Below the pieces are notes generated by a model. It did no database searches. It was given only the letters and a program-made list of their open reading frames with translations, and had not been told where the DNA came from. 33,848 bases of DNA from assembly GCA_963974475.1 (NCBI GenBank), contig CAXBCR010000032.1:1-33848 (forward strand), read 5' to 3'. The stretch is from CAJXZP01 sp963974475 (GTDB taxonomy: Bacteria; Bacteroidota; Bacteroidia; Flavobacteriales_G; Salibacteraceae). The translations under genes were made by a program, and so were the position numbers. Positions 6,921 through 16,047 of this stretch are shown in pieces. The first letter of the stretch is position 1. Each line of letters begins with the position of its first letter.

Positions 6921-7661
6921 ATGAAGATATTAGTTGCCATAAGTAAAGCGCCTGATACAACTTCCAAAATCACTTTCACTGATGGTGATACGAAGTTTAA
7001 TGAAGCAGGTGTGCAGTTTATTATCAATCCGTACGATGAATGGTACGCATTGGTAAGAGGACTAGAATTAAAAGAAGCAAATGGCGGAAGCGTAACTACC
7101 ATTACGGTAGGTGCTGCTGATGCAGACCCAATTATTAGAAAAGCCTTGGCTATTGGTGCAGACGATGCAGTACGTATTGATGCAGCTCCAACCGATGCGT
7201 TTTTTGTAGCTACGCAAATAGCGGAGTATGCGAAAGACAAAGGGTATGATTTAATCATGACTGGAAAAGAAACCGTTGATTACAATGGTTCTCAAGTAGG
7301 CGGATTAATTGCAGGGTTAATGGATTTGCCCTATTTACCAAACACTTCCAAATTGGATGTGGCGGGTAGTATAGCAACCGTTGAACGTGATGTAAAAGCA
7401 GGCGAAGAGGTGTTAGAAGCACAATTGCCTATTGTGCTTAGTGCATCTAAAGGAATGGCTGAACAAAGAATTCCGAACATGAGAGGAATTATGGCGGCTC
7501 GTTCTAAAAAATTAGAAGTTATACCTGCAGTTGCAGTAGAGGCATTAACAGAAATCTTAGATTATACCTTACCAGCAGCAAAATCTGCGGTAAAATTAAT
7601 CGACCCTGAAAATGCAGGAGAATTAATCGAATTGTTACACTCAGAAGCTAAAGTTATATAA
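6921..7661 (+). CDS. etfB: electron transfer flavoprotein beta subunit
   Basis: EtfB pairs with EtfA to carry electrons from acyl-CoA and related dehydrogenases toward the quinone pool through FAD. The protein has the adenine-nucleotide alpha-hydrolase-like fold: KILVAISKAPDTT at the N-terminus, INPYDEWYALVRGLELKE, then 'T-V-G-A-A-D-A-D-P-I-I-R-K-A-L-A-I-G-A-D-D-A', and 'T-G-K-E-T-V-D-Y-N-G-S-Q-V-G' near residues 115-128, where the AMP-binding loop lies. At 246 aa it is normal. It precedes etfA by 2 nt, so the subunits are co-translated. Confidence 0.95.
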   Translation: MKILVAISKAPDTTSKITFTDGDTKFNEAGVQFIINPYDEWYALVRGLELKEANGGSVTTITVGAADADPIIRKALAIGADDAVRIDAAPTDAFFVATQIAEYAKDKGYDLIMTGKETVDYNGSQVGGLIAGLMDLPYLPNTSKLDVAGSIATVERDVKAGEEVLEAQLPIVLSASKGMAEQRIPNMRGIMAARSKKLEVIPAVAVEALTEILDYTLPAAKSAVKLIDPENAGELIELLHSEAKVI

Positions 7662-7663
7662 TT

Positions 7664-8632
7664 ATGTCAGTATTAGTTTTTGCCGAGAGTTCAGAAAACA
7701 AACTTGTTAAAGCTTCTTTTGAAGCAGTGTCGTATGGCGCTAAACTAGCATCAGATGCTGGGACTGAACTACACGTTATTTCTTATGGTGGTGCGTCTGA
7801 TGAAGAATTTGCCAAATTAGGAAACTACGGAGCTGGAAAAATCATGGTGGAAAGAAGCATTAATAATGTGCAACCATTCCAATTAGCTACCATTGTTGCG
7901 GAAGCAGCAGGAAGAGTAGGTGCGGATACCATTATATTTTCTTATGACGTAACTGGTAAAGCAGTTGCACCCATCGTTTCTGCCAAAATGAAAGCAGGAT
8001 TAGTAGCCGGAGTATTAGATTACCCGGAATTATCTGATGGTTTTGTTGTAAAAAGAGCAGTGTTTGCTGGAAAAGCATTTGCACGCGTTAAAATAAACAG
8101 TGATGTAAAAATTATTGGTCTTACCCCAAATGCAGTTGGAGCTAAAGAAATAGCTGGAAACGCAGTGGTAGAAGATTTTAACGGAAACGCAGGTGATGCA
8201 CGCATTACCTTAAAAGAAACCAAAAAAGAAGATTTAGGCGGACAAGTTCCTCTTCCTGAAGCGGAATTAGTTGTTTCAGCAGGTCGTGGATTGAAAGGTC
8301 CTGAAAACTGGGGTATGATTGAAGAGTTGGCATCCGTTCTCGGAGCCACTACGGCATGTTCTCGTCCGGTTGCTGATTTAGATTGGCGCCCTCACCACGA
8401 ACACGTGGGTCAAACAGGGTTGGCTATTCGTCCAAACTTATATATTGCTATCGGAATTTCTGGTGCAATTCAGCACTTGGCTGGAGTGAATGGTAGTAAA
8501 GTGATTGTGGTAATCAATACCGATCCAGAAGCACCATTCTTTAAAGCTGCTGATTACGGAATAGTGGGAGATGCCTTTGAGGTAGTTCCTAAACTAATTG
8601 AAGCTGCCAAAGCTTTTAAAGCGAATAACTAA
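7664..8632 (+). CDS. etfA: electron transfer flavoprotein alpha subunit
   Basis: The FAD-carrying subunit of ETF. The N-terminal alpha/beta domain (about 1-185) is followed by the FAD-binding domain with SAGRGLKGPENWGMIEELA, ATTACSRPVADLDWRPHHE-V-GQTG, and the family signature around 'V-G-Q-T-G-L-A-I-R-P-N-L-Y-I-A-I-G-I-S-G-A-I-Q-H' (about 249-272). These residues hold the flavin and its pyrophosphate. The 322-aa length is normal. It lies 2 nt after etfB and 16 nt before the bifunctional nuclease gene, so the three form one operon. Confidence 0.96.
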   Translation: MSVLVFAESSENKLVKASFEAVSYGAKLASDAGTELHVISYGGASDEEFAKLGNYGAGKIMVERSINNVQPFQLATIVAEAAGRVGADTIIFSYDVTGKAVAPIVSAKMKAGLVAGVLDYPELSDGFVVKRAVFAGKAFARVKINSDVKIIGLTPNAVGAKEIAGNAVVEDFNGNAGDARITLKETKKEDLGGQVPLPEAELVVSAGRGLKGPENWGMIEELASVLGATTACSRPVADLDWRPHHEHVGQTGLAIRPNLYIAIGISGAIQHLAGVNGSKVIVVINTDPEAPFFKAADYGIVGDAFEVVPKLIEAAKAFKANN

Positions 8633-8648
8633 TTAATTCATTTAGGTT

Positions 8649-9227
8649 GTGGCTATAAAAATTGAGCTTATTCTTCAAGGCCTGGAGTACGGAAAGACTT
8701 CAGCGGGTGCATATCTTCTTTTATTGAAAGAAAAGGAAGGCAGACGTAGAATGCCAATTGTTATTGGAGGTCCGGAAGCGCAAGCAATTGCGGTGGTTTT
8801 AGAAAACATGAAACCCCAACGGCCTTTTACGCACGACACTTTTAAATCGGTATTGGATAGTTTCCACTTACGATTAAAAGAGGTATTGGTTTACAACTTA
8901 GTGGATGGTATATTTTATGCCAAATTATTGGTCACTGATGGTATTACAGAGCACGAGATTGATTCTCGTAGCTCTGATGCTATCGCCATGGCCGTGAGAT
9001 ATGATGCACCTATTTATGTCTATAATTTTATTTTAGACAAAGCAAGTATGCCTATTGAACCCATTGACGATGAGTTTATGGAAGAGGAAGTGGAAGAGCT
9101 TGCAGCATCCAACGACTTATCTAAACTGTCGGTTGATGACCTTACCGAAAAATTGAATCACGCCCTAGAAACCGAAGATTACGAATCTGCTTCTAAGTTT
9201 AGAGACGAGATTAATAATAGAGGGTAG
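8649..9227 (+). CDS. bifunctional nuclease family protein with UvrB/UvrC motif
   Basis: Residues 1 to about 135 match the bifunctional nuclease (DUF151/BFN) domain: 'G-L-E-Y-G-K-T-S-A-G-A-Y', RRRMPIVIGGPEAQAIAVVL, RPFTHDTFKSVLD, and D-S-R-S-S-D-A-I-A-M-A-V-R. After an acidic linker, the last 34 residues (LSVDDLTEKLNHALETEDYE...FRDEI) form a UVR helical hairpin as in UvrB/UvrC. The protein starts at a GTG (8649), 16 nt after etfA; the next ATG would remove the conserved N-terminal strand. In plants and Mycobacterium, BFN proteins have RNase/DNase activity; the role in Bacteroidota is unknown. Co-transcription with etfBA is inferred from spacing. Confidence 0.88.
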   Translation: MAIKIELILQGLEYGKTSAGAYLLLLKEKEGRRRMPIVIGGPEAQAIAVVLENMKPQRPFTHDTFKSVLDSFHLRLKEVLVYNLVDGIFYAKLLVTDGITEHEIDSRSSDAIAMAVRYDAPIYVYNFILDKASMPIEPIDDEFMEEEVEELAASNDLSKLSVDDLTEKLNHALETEDYESASKFRDEINNRG

Positions 9228-9268
9228 TCATTATTTTTTTATTTTCTATTGCTAAGCCATAGCCACTT

Positions 9269-9327
9269 GAGTGTTGCGTATTGCCTGTTGAATATTGAGT
9301 ATTTATTCAACTAAATAAGCAACACTC
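9269..9327. repeat. nested inverted repeat (long imperfect hairpin)
   Basis: An outer pair, GAGTGTTGC (9269-9277) and GCAACACTC (9319-9327), encloses an inner pair, GTTGAATA (9287-9294) and TATTCAAC (9304-9311). Together they could fold into a hairpin about 59 nt long with internal loops. A further related piece, ATTCAATAAACAATA, follows at 9331-9345. It lies between the nuclease gene and the M28 peptidase gene. It lacks a T tract, so it is not a standard terminator. It may be a small palindromic repeat element. Confidence 0.7.
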
Positions 9328-9462
9328 CATATTCAATAAACAATAATCATTGTGTCTACTTGAACAATTGTACTTGAAATTAGCAACCAATTTGTCCATT
9401 ACACCTAATTTGTAAGAAACCTTCAAACTTTTGATTTACTTTGGCTACTCAAAAAAACAAAT

Positions 9463-10869
9463 ATGAAATCAGCGTACACTATTTTATTATCCATCCTAAT
9501 TTCCGGTTTAAGTTACGGACAGGCTAACCTTAAGTCAGAAACAAATGAATTAGCTACTCAGTTAACCGATAAAGAAGTATTCAAACAGATTTTTGATACC
9601 GAAATGACGTCAGGTAAATGCTACGGTGTATTAGAAAAATTATGTGCCGAAATGCCGCATAGATTGAGCGGCTCAGAAAATGCAGGAAAGGCAGTGGCTT
9701 ATATGAAAAAGGTAATGGAGTCGTATAAATTTGATACGGTATATCTTCAACCTGTCATGGTGCCTCATTGGGTAAGAGGTGAAAAAGAAACTGCATTTTT
9801 TAGTAGTGGAACGGACCAGATTTCGGTTAATATTTGTGCCTTGGGTGGTTCAGTAGGAACCCGTGAAAAAGGGTTGACTGCTAACGTGATAGAAGTAAAG
9901 TCTGTAGAAGAATTGAAAGCCCTCGAAGATACTGATGTGAAGGGTAAAATTGTGTTTTTGAATGGCGAAATGAATCCGAAATACATCCGAACTTTTCAAG
10001 CCTATAGCGAAACAGGTGAGCAACGATGGACCGGCCCATGGGTAGCCCAAGAAAAAGGTGCGATAGGAGTAATTGTTCGGTCGTTAACTACCATCGTGGA
10101 TAAAAACCCGCATACCGGAAGTAAAGGCACGCGAGAAGGAAACAATGGTATTCCATCTGCGGCTATTAGTACGTATCATGCTAATCAGTTATCCAAGACT
10201 TTAAAAGTAAATCCAGATGTTAAATTTTCCATGACAATGCACTGTGAAACCTTGCCGGATAGGCTTTCTTACAATGTGATTGGCGAAATTGGGGGCTCTG
10301 AAAAACCAGAAGAAATTGTGGTTGTGGGTGGTCATTTAGATGCTTGGGACAATGGTGAAGGAGCACATGATGATGGTGCAGGGTGTGTACAATCTGTAGA
10401 AGTTTTACGTCTGTTCAAAAAATTGAATTTAACCCCTAAAAGAACGGTTAGAGTAGTGCTTTTTATGAATGAAGAAAACGGTTTGAAGGGTGGAAAAGCA
10501 TTTGCTGATTCGGTAAAGAATCAAAATCAAAATATTATTGCCGCCATAGAAAGTGATGCGGGTGGTTTTACACCGAGATATTTTGTGTGTCAAACGCATG
10601 ACGCAAGACTGGAAAAGGTAACGAGTTGGTTACCGCTTTTTGAGCCTTACAGTGTGTATGCGGTAGAATATGGACATGCTGGGGCAGATATAAGTCCGCT
10701 AGACCCAGAAAAGACGTTACTTATTGGTTATCGTCCAGATTCGCAACGCTATTTTGATTACCACCATGCAGCTACCGATAAATTTGAAGCTGTAAACCAA
10801 CGAGAATTAGAGTTGGGAGCAGCAAATATGACTGCATTGGTTTGGATGTTGAGTAACTACGGATTGTAA
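9463..10869 (+). CDS. secreted M28 family metallopeptidase
   Basis: A 468-aa exported zinc aminopeptidase or carboxypeptidase-like enzyme. A signal peptide (MKSAYTILLSILISGLSYGQ) is followed by a PA-like insert region (about 130-240) and the M28 catalytic domain. Metal and catalytic residues are all present: H291-L-D in GGHLDAWD, D303 in HDDGAG, the E-E pair in MNEENGLKGG, D in ESDAGGF, and the last His in DYHHAATDKFE. No T9SS tail is present, so it is probably periplasmic or outer-membrane associated. A TACTTTG box (9437-9443) with a TTTG at 9409-9412 is a weak promoter candidate. The gene is followed by an SGNH-like secreted protein with its own promoter box. Confidence 0.92.
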   Translation: MKSAYTILLSILISGLSYGQANLKSETNELATQLTDKEVFKQIFDTEMTSGKCYGVLEKLCAEMPHRLSGSENAGKAVAYMKKVMESYKFDTVYLQPVMVPHWVRGEKETAFFSSGTDQISVNICALGGSVGTREKGLTANVIEVKSVEELKALEDTDVKGKIVFLNGEMNPKYIRTFQAYSETGEQRWTGPWVAQEKGAIGVIVRSLTTIVDKNPHTGSKGTREGNNGIPSAAISTYHANQLSKTLKVNPDVKFSMTMHCETLPDRLSYNVIGEIGGSEKPEEIVVVGGHLDAWDNGEGAHDDGAGCVQSVEVLRLFKKLNLTPKRTVRVVLFMNEENGLKGGKAFADSVKNQNQNIIAAIESDAGGFTPRYFVCQTHDARLEKVTSWLPLFEPYSVYAVEYGHAGADISPLDPEKTLLIGYRPDSQRYFDYHHAATDKFEAVNQRELELGAANMTALVWMLSNYGL

Positions 10870-10897
10870 ACATCTGAAGAAAGCGTGAACTCAATTT

Positions 10898-10905
10898 TAA
10901 TTTTG
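10898..10905 (+). promoter_or_regulatory. putative -7 promoter box (TAATTTTG)
   Basis: A perfect TAnnTTTG match ends 18 nt before the ATG at 10924. It implies that the in-frame GTG at 10885 lies upstream of the transcript start and is not used. Confidence 0.45.
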
Positions 10906-10923
10906 AATAGCAATATAAAATCG

Positions 10924-12174
10924 ATGAGAAATATAATTTCAACCACTTTAATTCTAACTCTATTTGGCACCTTGGCGTATGGACAAGTTACCCGGGTTTT
11001 ATTTATTGGAAATAGTTATACTGGAGTAAATAACCTTCCCCAAATGACGTATGATGCAGCCATTTCTACTAGTGATACGCTGATAATTGATAGTCATACG
11101 CCTGGAGGAACACGATTGCTGAATCACGCAACAGACCCGCAAGCACTGGCTAAAATAAATTCTCAATCTTGGAATTACGTGGTATTGCAAGCGCAAAGCC
11201 AAGAGCCTTCATGGCCCATTAGTCAGGTACAAACCGATGTGTTTCCATACGCAACTCAGCTATGCAATGCTATTCGCGCAAATAACAAATGTTCTATGCC
11301 CGTGTTTTATATGACTTGGGGAAGAAAAACCGGAGATGCATCTAATTGTGCAAGTTGGCCACCTGTGTGCACCTATATCGGAATGGATAGTTTGCTTCAC
11401 AAAAGATATCAAACTATGGGCAATGATAACAATGCATTGGTGTCACCGGTTGGGGCGGTGTGGCATTACGTTAGAGATACCTACCCATCCATTGACCTAT
11501 ACGCATCCGACAATTCGCATCCATCTATGGCGGGTTCGTATGCTGCAGCGTGTACGTTTTATACCGTTTTTTTACGCAAAGACCCAACGCTTATTACCTA
11601 CACCGCAGGACTACCTGCTGCCACGGCAGAAAAAATTAGACTAGCCGCAAAGACCATAGTTTTTGATGATTTATTGGAATGGAATATTGGTAAATACGAC
11701 CCGGTTTCTAAATTTTCGTGGACTAAAAGTCAGCAAACAGCATTTTTTTTAAATCAGTCCAAAAATGCGGATTCCTACCTTTGGAATTTTGGGGATGGCG
11801 ATACTTCTTCATTGGAAAGTCCGCAACATACGTATAACCTTTTGGGGCAATACGAGGTTGAATTGAAAGTTCAGTTATGCAACCGAGAGTCGGTAAAATT
11901 GGACACGGTAGCATTTTACATGGGCGTGAATGATCAGGATAATGCGAACAAGATTAGCTTATATCCTAACCCTTCATGTAGTGCCATTGTGGTTACCATT
12001 GATTCGCCCAATAGCATTAAACCAAGCTACATAGAAATCTATGATATTATGGGAAAAATGGTGTTTGGAAAAACCATTCAGGATAATGAAATCGTGATTA
12101 GCGTAGCTAATTTCACTACCGGTATGTACTCGTATAAAGTAGGAGAACAAACAGGAACTTTTTTGGTGGAGTAG
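10924..12174 (+). CDS. secreted SGNH-like protein with PKD and T9SS sorting domains
   Basis: The protein begins with a signal peptide (MRNIISTTLILTLFGTLAYGQ). An SGNH-hydrolase-like domain follows: FIGNSYT with Ser31 as candidate nucleophile (block I), PGGT at 60-63 (block II), VVLQAQSQEPS (block III-like), and D196-N-S-H199 (block V). A PKD domain (about 255-330, YLWNFGDGDTS and HTY) leads to a type A T9SS domain from about residue 343 (ISLYPNP) to the end (GMYSYKV...TGTFLVE). It is therefore predicted to cross the outer membrane by the type IX system. The substrate is unknown; SGNH enzymes include esterases and carbohydrate deacetylases. It is convergent with the glycosyltransferase gene only 6 nt away, and no hairpin separates them. 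Confidence 0.87.
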   Translation: MRNIISTTLILTLFGTLAYGQVTRVLFIGNSYTGVNNLPQMTYDAAISTSDTLIIDSHTPGGTRLLNHATDPQALAKINSQSWNYVVLQAQSQEPSWPISQVQTDVFPYATQLCNAIRANNKCSMPVFYMTWGRKTGDASNCASWPPVCTYIGMDSLLHKRYQTMGNDNNALVSPVGAVWHYVRDTYPSIDLYASDNSHPSMAGSYAAACTFYTVFLRKDPTLITYTAGLPAATAEKIRLAAKTIVFDDLLEWNIGKYDPVSKFSWTKSQQTAFFLNQSKNADSYLWNFGDGDTSSLESPQHTYNLLGQYEVELKVQLCNRESVKLDTVAFYMGVNDQDNANKISLYPNPSCSAIVVTIDSPNSIKPSYIEIYDIMGKMVFGKTIQDNEIVISVANFTTGMYSYKVGEQTGTFLVE

Positions 12175-12180
12175 ATGAAA

Positions 12181-13500
12181 TTAAATTCCAATCTCCAGCG
12201 CCTTAAGTGAAGTTTTTTGTGGATTCCATGGATCCTTATACGACTCTTTGAAGAAGAATTCTTTGATGTAAGCGATAGTTCTTACCACCCGTAAATAGTA
12301 TCCATGGTAAAATACCATGAGCGGTACGTATAGAATAAAATAAGAAAATGGCGAATTGGTTCGTTCTCTAAAAAGATTGAAAACCATCAATTTAAACATG
12401 TTTGCTCCCGTGTAAAGAAAAATATTCATGAGTACGATAAAGGGTAATAGACTCGCAAAATTGAAAAGCATGTCGGAGGCATAAACGTACCATTTTATAT
12501 TTAAAATAAGCGTGTAGGTAATGTTTTCAACAAATGAAATAAAGTTGGTTAGGCTAAAGTTTTGTTGTGGAAAAAATACATCCGAGTGTTTTCTAAGTCG
12601 AAATCGAATTAAAGATTTATCCCAGCGCAACCGTTGTTTAGTTAATTTTTGAAACGTATTTGGTACGCTAGTTAAGCAAACGGCTCGGTCCTCAAATTTT
12701 ATTTTGTAACCTAGTTTCCTGAATTTCACGGTAATGTCACCATCTAGTCCAGGACCAATATCCCACCCTTGTACGCGTTGCAACAAATCCATTCTAAAAG
12801 CACCAAAGGCACCAGAAACCACTCGGTAAATACCGAGGTAACTAGATACCATCCGTCCAATACTTATGGCATCGGTATATTCAAATCCTTGCAAAGTAGT
12901 TGCAATAGATTCCTTGTAATTTCTCACCATCACATTTCCACCTACCGCACCCACTTGTGGGTCTAGGTAAAATGGAATGATAATATTTTCTACGGCATCA
13001 AAATCGTAGGAACAATCTGCATCGAGGTGAATAACATATTTCCCTTTGGCAATTCGTAAGGCCGTGTTAGCTCCTGAGGCTTTCCCTCCACGTACTTCAT
13101 TTCTAATGAAATAGTCAATAAGCCCATTTTTTTTCAAGCTTTTGCAAATAATTTCCGAATCATCATCCGAACCATCATCCACAATAATTAATTCGAAGTT
13201 GGTGTACGTTTGTTCTCTGAGCGAAGTGGTTAGTTTATAAATATGTTTTCCTTCGTTCTTACCCGGCACTATAATAGAAACCAAGGGTAATTCAAGCCAC
13301 ATTCTTCGTTTGGCATCCTCGTATTTGTATTTGTTTCGGTATCTATCCCATTTCACAAAAATGAGAGAGATGAGGTCGACTACGACATATCTAAAAAATT
13401 CGAAAAAGAAGAAAAACCAGAATACACGTAGTAGTTTACTGAACCCCACCGTTTGGAGGTACATTATAAAATCATGTATTTCTGACCCAATAACGTCCAT
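12181..13500 (-). CDS. processive family 2 glycosyltransferase, polysaccharide synthase-like
   Basis: An inner-membrane glycosyltransferase related in layout to PgaC/Alg8/BcsA-type synthases. An N-terminal membrane segment (about 24-49) precedes the cytoplasmic GT-A domain with VSIIVPGKNE, DDGS (108-111), DAD (160-162), the DGD acid (253-255) and Q-R-L-R-W (289-293). This D,D,D,QxxRW set marks processive beta-glycosyl transferases. Several C-terminal membrane segments (about 310-410) would form the polymer channel. No PilZ domain is present, so direct c-di-GMP control is not visible. It is last in a six-gene operon, 7 nt after the zinc-ribbon regulator. The sugar cannot be predicted. Confidence 0.92.
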   Translation of the reverse strand: MDVIGSEIHDFIMYLQTVGFSKLLRVFWFFFFFEFFRYVVVDLISLIFVKWDRYRNKYKYEDAKRRMWLELPLVSIIVPGKNEGKHIYKLTTSLREQTYTNFELIIVDDGSDDDSEIICKSLKKNGLIDYFIRNEVRGGKASGANTALRIAKGKYVIHLDADCSYDFDAVENIIIPFYLDPQVGAVGGNVMVRNYKESIATTLQGFEYTDAISIGRMVSSYLGIYRVVSGAFGAFRMDLLQRVQGWDIGPGLDGDITVKFRKLGYKIKFEDRAVCLTSVPNTFQKLTKQRLRWDKSLIRFRLRKHSDVFFPQQNFSLTNFISFVENITYTLILNIKWYVYASDMLFNFASLLPFIVLMNIFLYTGANMFKLMVFNLFRERTNSPFSYFILYVPLMVFYHGYYLRVVRTIAYIKEFFFKESYKDPWNPQKTSLKALEIGI

Positions 13501-13507
13501 AAAATAC

Positions 13508-14941
13508 TTACAGTTTAGAAAGTGGAAATACCATGGAGTTCACGGTTTGTTCTACTTCGTTACCTAAAGTAAGGGGTTCTAAATCCATTTTTAAATCGAT
13601 TTTCACCTTCTCAAAAGTTTTTGAAATTAAGCGATTCGATAAATCCATCATTTCATCGATAACGATTTTTGCATCATCATAGTTTTTGTCGACATACGAA
13701 AAGATGATGGTAGAGGAGTTATAAAAACTTACGAAATCGGACGGATTGATGTTGCTTCGTAGCATTTGCACCAAATCGCTCATTAATTCTTTTTGTTTCT
13801 CTAACCCTAAAATTCCACTAACTTGAGCTGCTCTTTCTACGTGCAAATAGCCAATGTTAGAGTGGTATCCTGCGGTATGTAATCGTTGTAATTCGTATTG
13901 TAATAACACCTTGAAAATTTCCATGGTTACGGTTCCAGGAATGGTTTCTAGCTGTTTTTCAATATTGATATATCCATTAATAGCTACACTTTCTCCTTTC
14001 TTGGTCATGATAAACCGCTTGATGGAATGAGCTACTAAATGCTCAACATCATTCTCAGTTCCACAGGTAGTGCATTTTGCTTTTGTGTAGTAATCTTGAA
14101 AACGATGATGACAACTATTACAAGTGTATAAAACAGAAGGTTTATCGTAATCTACCCCAATATGACGCAAGGTTTTATTACACTTCGGACAGTCTAATTG
14201 GTCGTCAATGCTATTTCTAAAATCGTCAATAGGGCCCACATAGGCACAAGGAAAGTGGTGCACTAAATCTTGAGATTTTGAATCGGAAGAATTACATTTA
14301 GGACATACTTCTCGATAGTTTAAATACCCTCCATTACAATTATTGCATAAGTATACGCGCTCATAAAATTCAGACTGAAACAATCCTTCATTTTCTGCAA
14401 TATCTAGAATTTTTAATGCCGCACTTTCATCTCTATGATGAAAATTTATAGAAAGCTCTGGGTAGTAATAACCAATACCAGAATGAAAATAAGGTAGCGG
14501 CTCCAAGTTCTTTTTACCACGCGTGTACATTAAGTTTAAAGTTCTATTAATCATTTGAGAATCAAATCCTAAAACTTTTGGGTGATTGATTCGTTCAATT
14601 TTGGATAGAATAGAAATAATTTTGGACTCAATACTCGGAATATGACTAATAGAAGAAACTACTCCGTCTGATAAATTACTTATAATTACCTCTTTATATT
14701 CTGTTGTGTTTAGAATAAATATAGGTTTTAAATATATTCGAGGATTTACATGTGTTCTAATTTCGGAAATCGCAAAATGGAGTAAGCTTTCATCTTGGAT
14801 ATCCAATAGAATCACATCATATTTATCAAATTCGTCCGGTCTAAATTTATCGTTAATTTCTACGATGAAATACGATAAACTACGATAGGTGACAATATTG
14901 TCTTCTACTATAATTTGGTCTGTATCGAAATCACTTACCAT
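13508..14941 (-). CDS. receiver-like / TackOD1-like zinc-ribbon / degenerate GGDEF protein
   Basis: A 477-aa soluble protein with three visible parts. Residues 1 to about 120 resemble a receiver domain (YDVILLDIQ with Asp47 at the phospho-site position), but the N-terminal acidic pair is unclear. Residues about 130-320 are rich in zinc ligands: CxxC pairs at 199/202, 213/216, 251/254, 274/277 and 290/293, plus C232 and several His. This matches the TackOD1 metal-binding output domain known from archaeal regulators and bacterial polysaccharide operons. Residues about 338-455 follow the GGDEF fold pattern, but the GGDEF signature is replaced by Y-N-S-S-T, so cyclase activity is not expected. 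It overlaps the adaptor gene by 7 nt and precedes the synthase by 7 nt. A regulator of polymer synthesis is inferred. The TackOD1 assignment is from pattern memory. Confidence 0.75.
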   Translation of the reverse strand: MVSDFDTDQIIVEDNIVTYRSLSYFIVEINDKFRPDEFDKYDVILLDIQDESLLHFAISEIRTHVNPRIYLKPIFILNTTEYKEVIISNLSDGVVSSISHIPSIESKIISILSKIERINHPKVLGFDSQMINRTLNLMYTRGKKNLEPLPYFHSGIGYYYPELSINFHHRDESAALKILDIAENEGLFQSEFYERVYLCNNCNGGYLNYREVCPKCNSSDSKSQDLVHHFPCAYVGPIDDFRNSIDDQLDCPKCNKTLRHIGVDYDKPSVLYTCNSCHHRFQDYYTKAKCTTCGTENDVEHLVAHSIKRFIMTKKGESVAINGYINIEKQLETIPGTVTMEIFKVLLQYELQRLHTAGYHSNIGYLHVERAAQVSGILGLEKQKELMSDLVQMLRSNINPSDFVSFYNSSTIIFSYVDKNYDDAKIVIDEMMDLSNRLISKTFEKVKIDLKMDLEPLTLGNEVEQTVNSMVFPLSKL

Positions 14942-16026
14942 TGGAAACGACTTTTTTTAATTTGAACTGATATTTTATAAAACTTTTGCCATTCGGCTAA
15001 TTCGGCCTCATCTTCCGGATAGATATCTGCTGCGATAGATCGCGTAGTGGACTCATACTTTTTCTGGAATTCTGGTGGGAGTCGATAGGTAGCCGAATAA
15101 AATCTTTTTATTATTCCGTGGCTACTGGTGCCATTTGGAAATTTTAAGTTGACCCGATCGCCTACTTTAATAGACTCTAAATCTTCTTGCAAGAAAAATG
15201 TTTTGATGAATACACTTTCCTGTTGGTGTACGTTTAAAATGTCTTCCGTTTTCAAGGCAACCTCGTTGGGGCGTTTGTAAATTCGGGTAATTACTCCACT
15301 CATCGGACTTATATACAATCGTTTCATCGACATATACCCAGCGCCTCCACCAGAGTAGGGTGTAGATTTAGAAACTTCTGCATCGTCTGTTAGTTCAGGT
15401 GCTTGTCCGCCCAATTCTTGAATCATTCCTCTGAAAACATAGATTTCACTATTGTATTTTTTGTTTTCAATGGTGAGTTTTTCCAATTGGCTTTTGTAGG
15501 TGTCTAATTTTGTTTTGGTAGAAACTTCTAAAATTACTTGATTTTCAAGTTTTTGAATTTCCGATTTATACCAAGCTATAAGATTAATGTTTTCACCAAT
15601 CCGTAATCGATTTAAGCGAATGTTTTTATTCAAGTTATAAATTTCACGTTGTTGCCAAGAAGAGGAACCTGAGTTTTCATCATCCTTTATTTGAAAAGCA
15701 AATGCACCACGGCTTTGCTCATCTCTGGCCGAAGTGTACGCAAAAAGAGTGTCGCCATACAATACCGTATCTCCCTCTTTCACTTTAAAATAGTGAATGG
15801 TGATATCATCTGGCACGCGTACCTTAACACTATTGAACATCACCTGTCCTTCAGCATGCACGTAAAAAACACGATTAATGAAATACCTAAAAATGAAAAA
15901 GCTGATTAAACCAAGAACAACATAGTAGACAATCTTGTCCCAGTTTTTTTTGGTTTTTGAAGTCACCTTATCCTCTTCCATGTTTCTAAGCATAGAGGCC
16001 TTCCTGTTGAAGTTTAATGATTTCAT
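14935..16026 (-). CDS. HlyD/Alg44-like membrane fusion (adaptor) protein
   Basis: An inner-membrane-anchored periplasmic adaptor. After a charged cytoplasmic N-terminus there is one membrane span (about 32-50). Then come a first lipoyl half (VRVPDDITIHYFKVKEGDTVLYGDTLF), a coiled-coil hairpin (about 125-205), the second lipoyl half (YISPMSGVITRIYKRPNEVALKTEDIL) and a beta-barrel segment (VFIKTFFLQEDL, KVGDRVNLKFPNG). The 363-aa length is normal. It lies between a TolC-like gene (21 nt upstream) and the zinc-ribbon regulator (7-nt overlap). Its likely job is to connect the glycosyltransferase to the outer-membrane channel, as Alg44 or HlyD-type adaptors do. A second ATG at residue 12 is a possible start. 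Confidence 0.88.
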   Translation of the reverse strand: MKSLNFNRKASMLRNMEEDKVTSKTKKNWDKIVYYVVLGLISFFIFRYFINRVFYVHAEGQVMFNSVKVRVPDDITIHYFKVKEGDTVLYGDTLFAYTSARDEQSRGAFAFQIKDDENSGSSSWQQREIYNLNKNIRLNRLRIGENINLIAWYKSEIQKLENQVILEVSTKTKLDTYKSQLEKLTIENKKYNSEIYVFRGMIQELGGQAPELTDDAEVSKSTPYSGGGAGYMSMKRLYISPMSGVITRIYKRPNEVALKTEDILNVHQQESVFIKTFFLQEDLESIKVGDRVNLKFPNGTSSHGIIKRFYSATYRLPPEFQKKYESTTRSIAADIYPEDEAELAEWQKFYKISVQIKKSRFQW

Positions 16027-16047
16027 AGTACTAATAAAATGGTGGAA

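Noticed and set aside
9269..9327. Riboswitch or terminator upstream of the M28 peptidase gene
   Set aside because: No T tract follows, the hairpin lies 136 nt upstream of the gene and ahead of the likely promoter, and no known riboswitch consensus is seen.
13508..14941. Diguanylate cyclase call
   Set aside because: The GGDEF signature is replaced by Y-N-S-S-T, so only the fold pattern remains.
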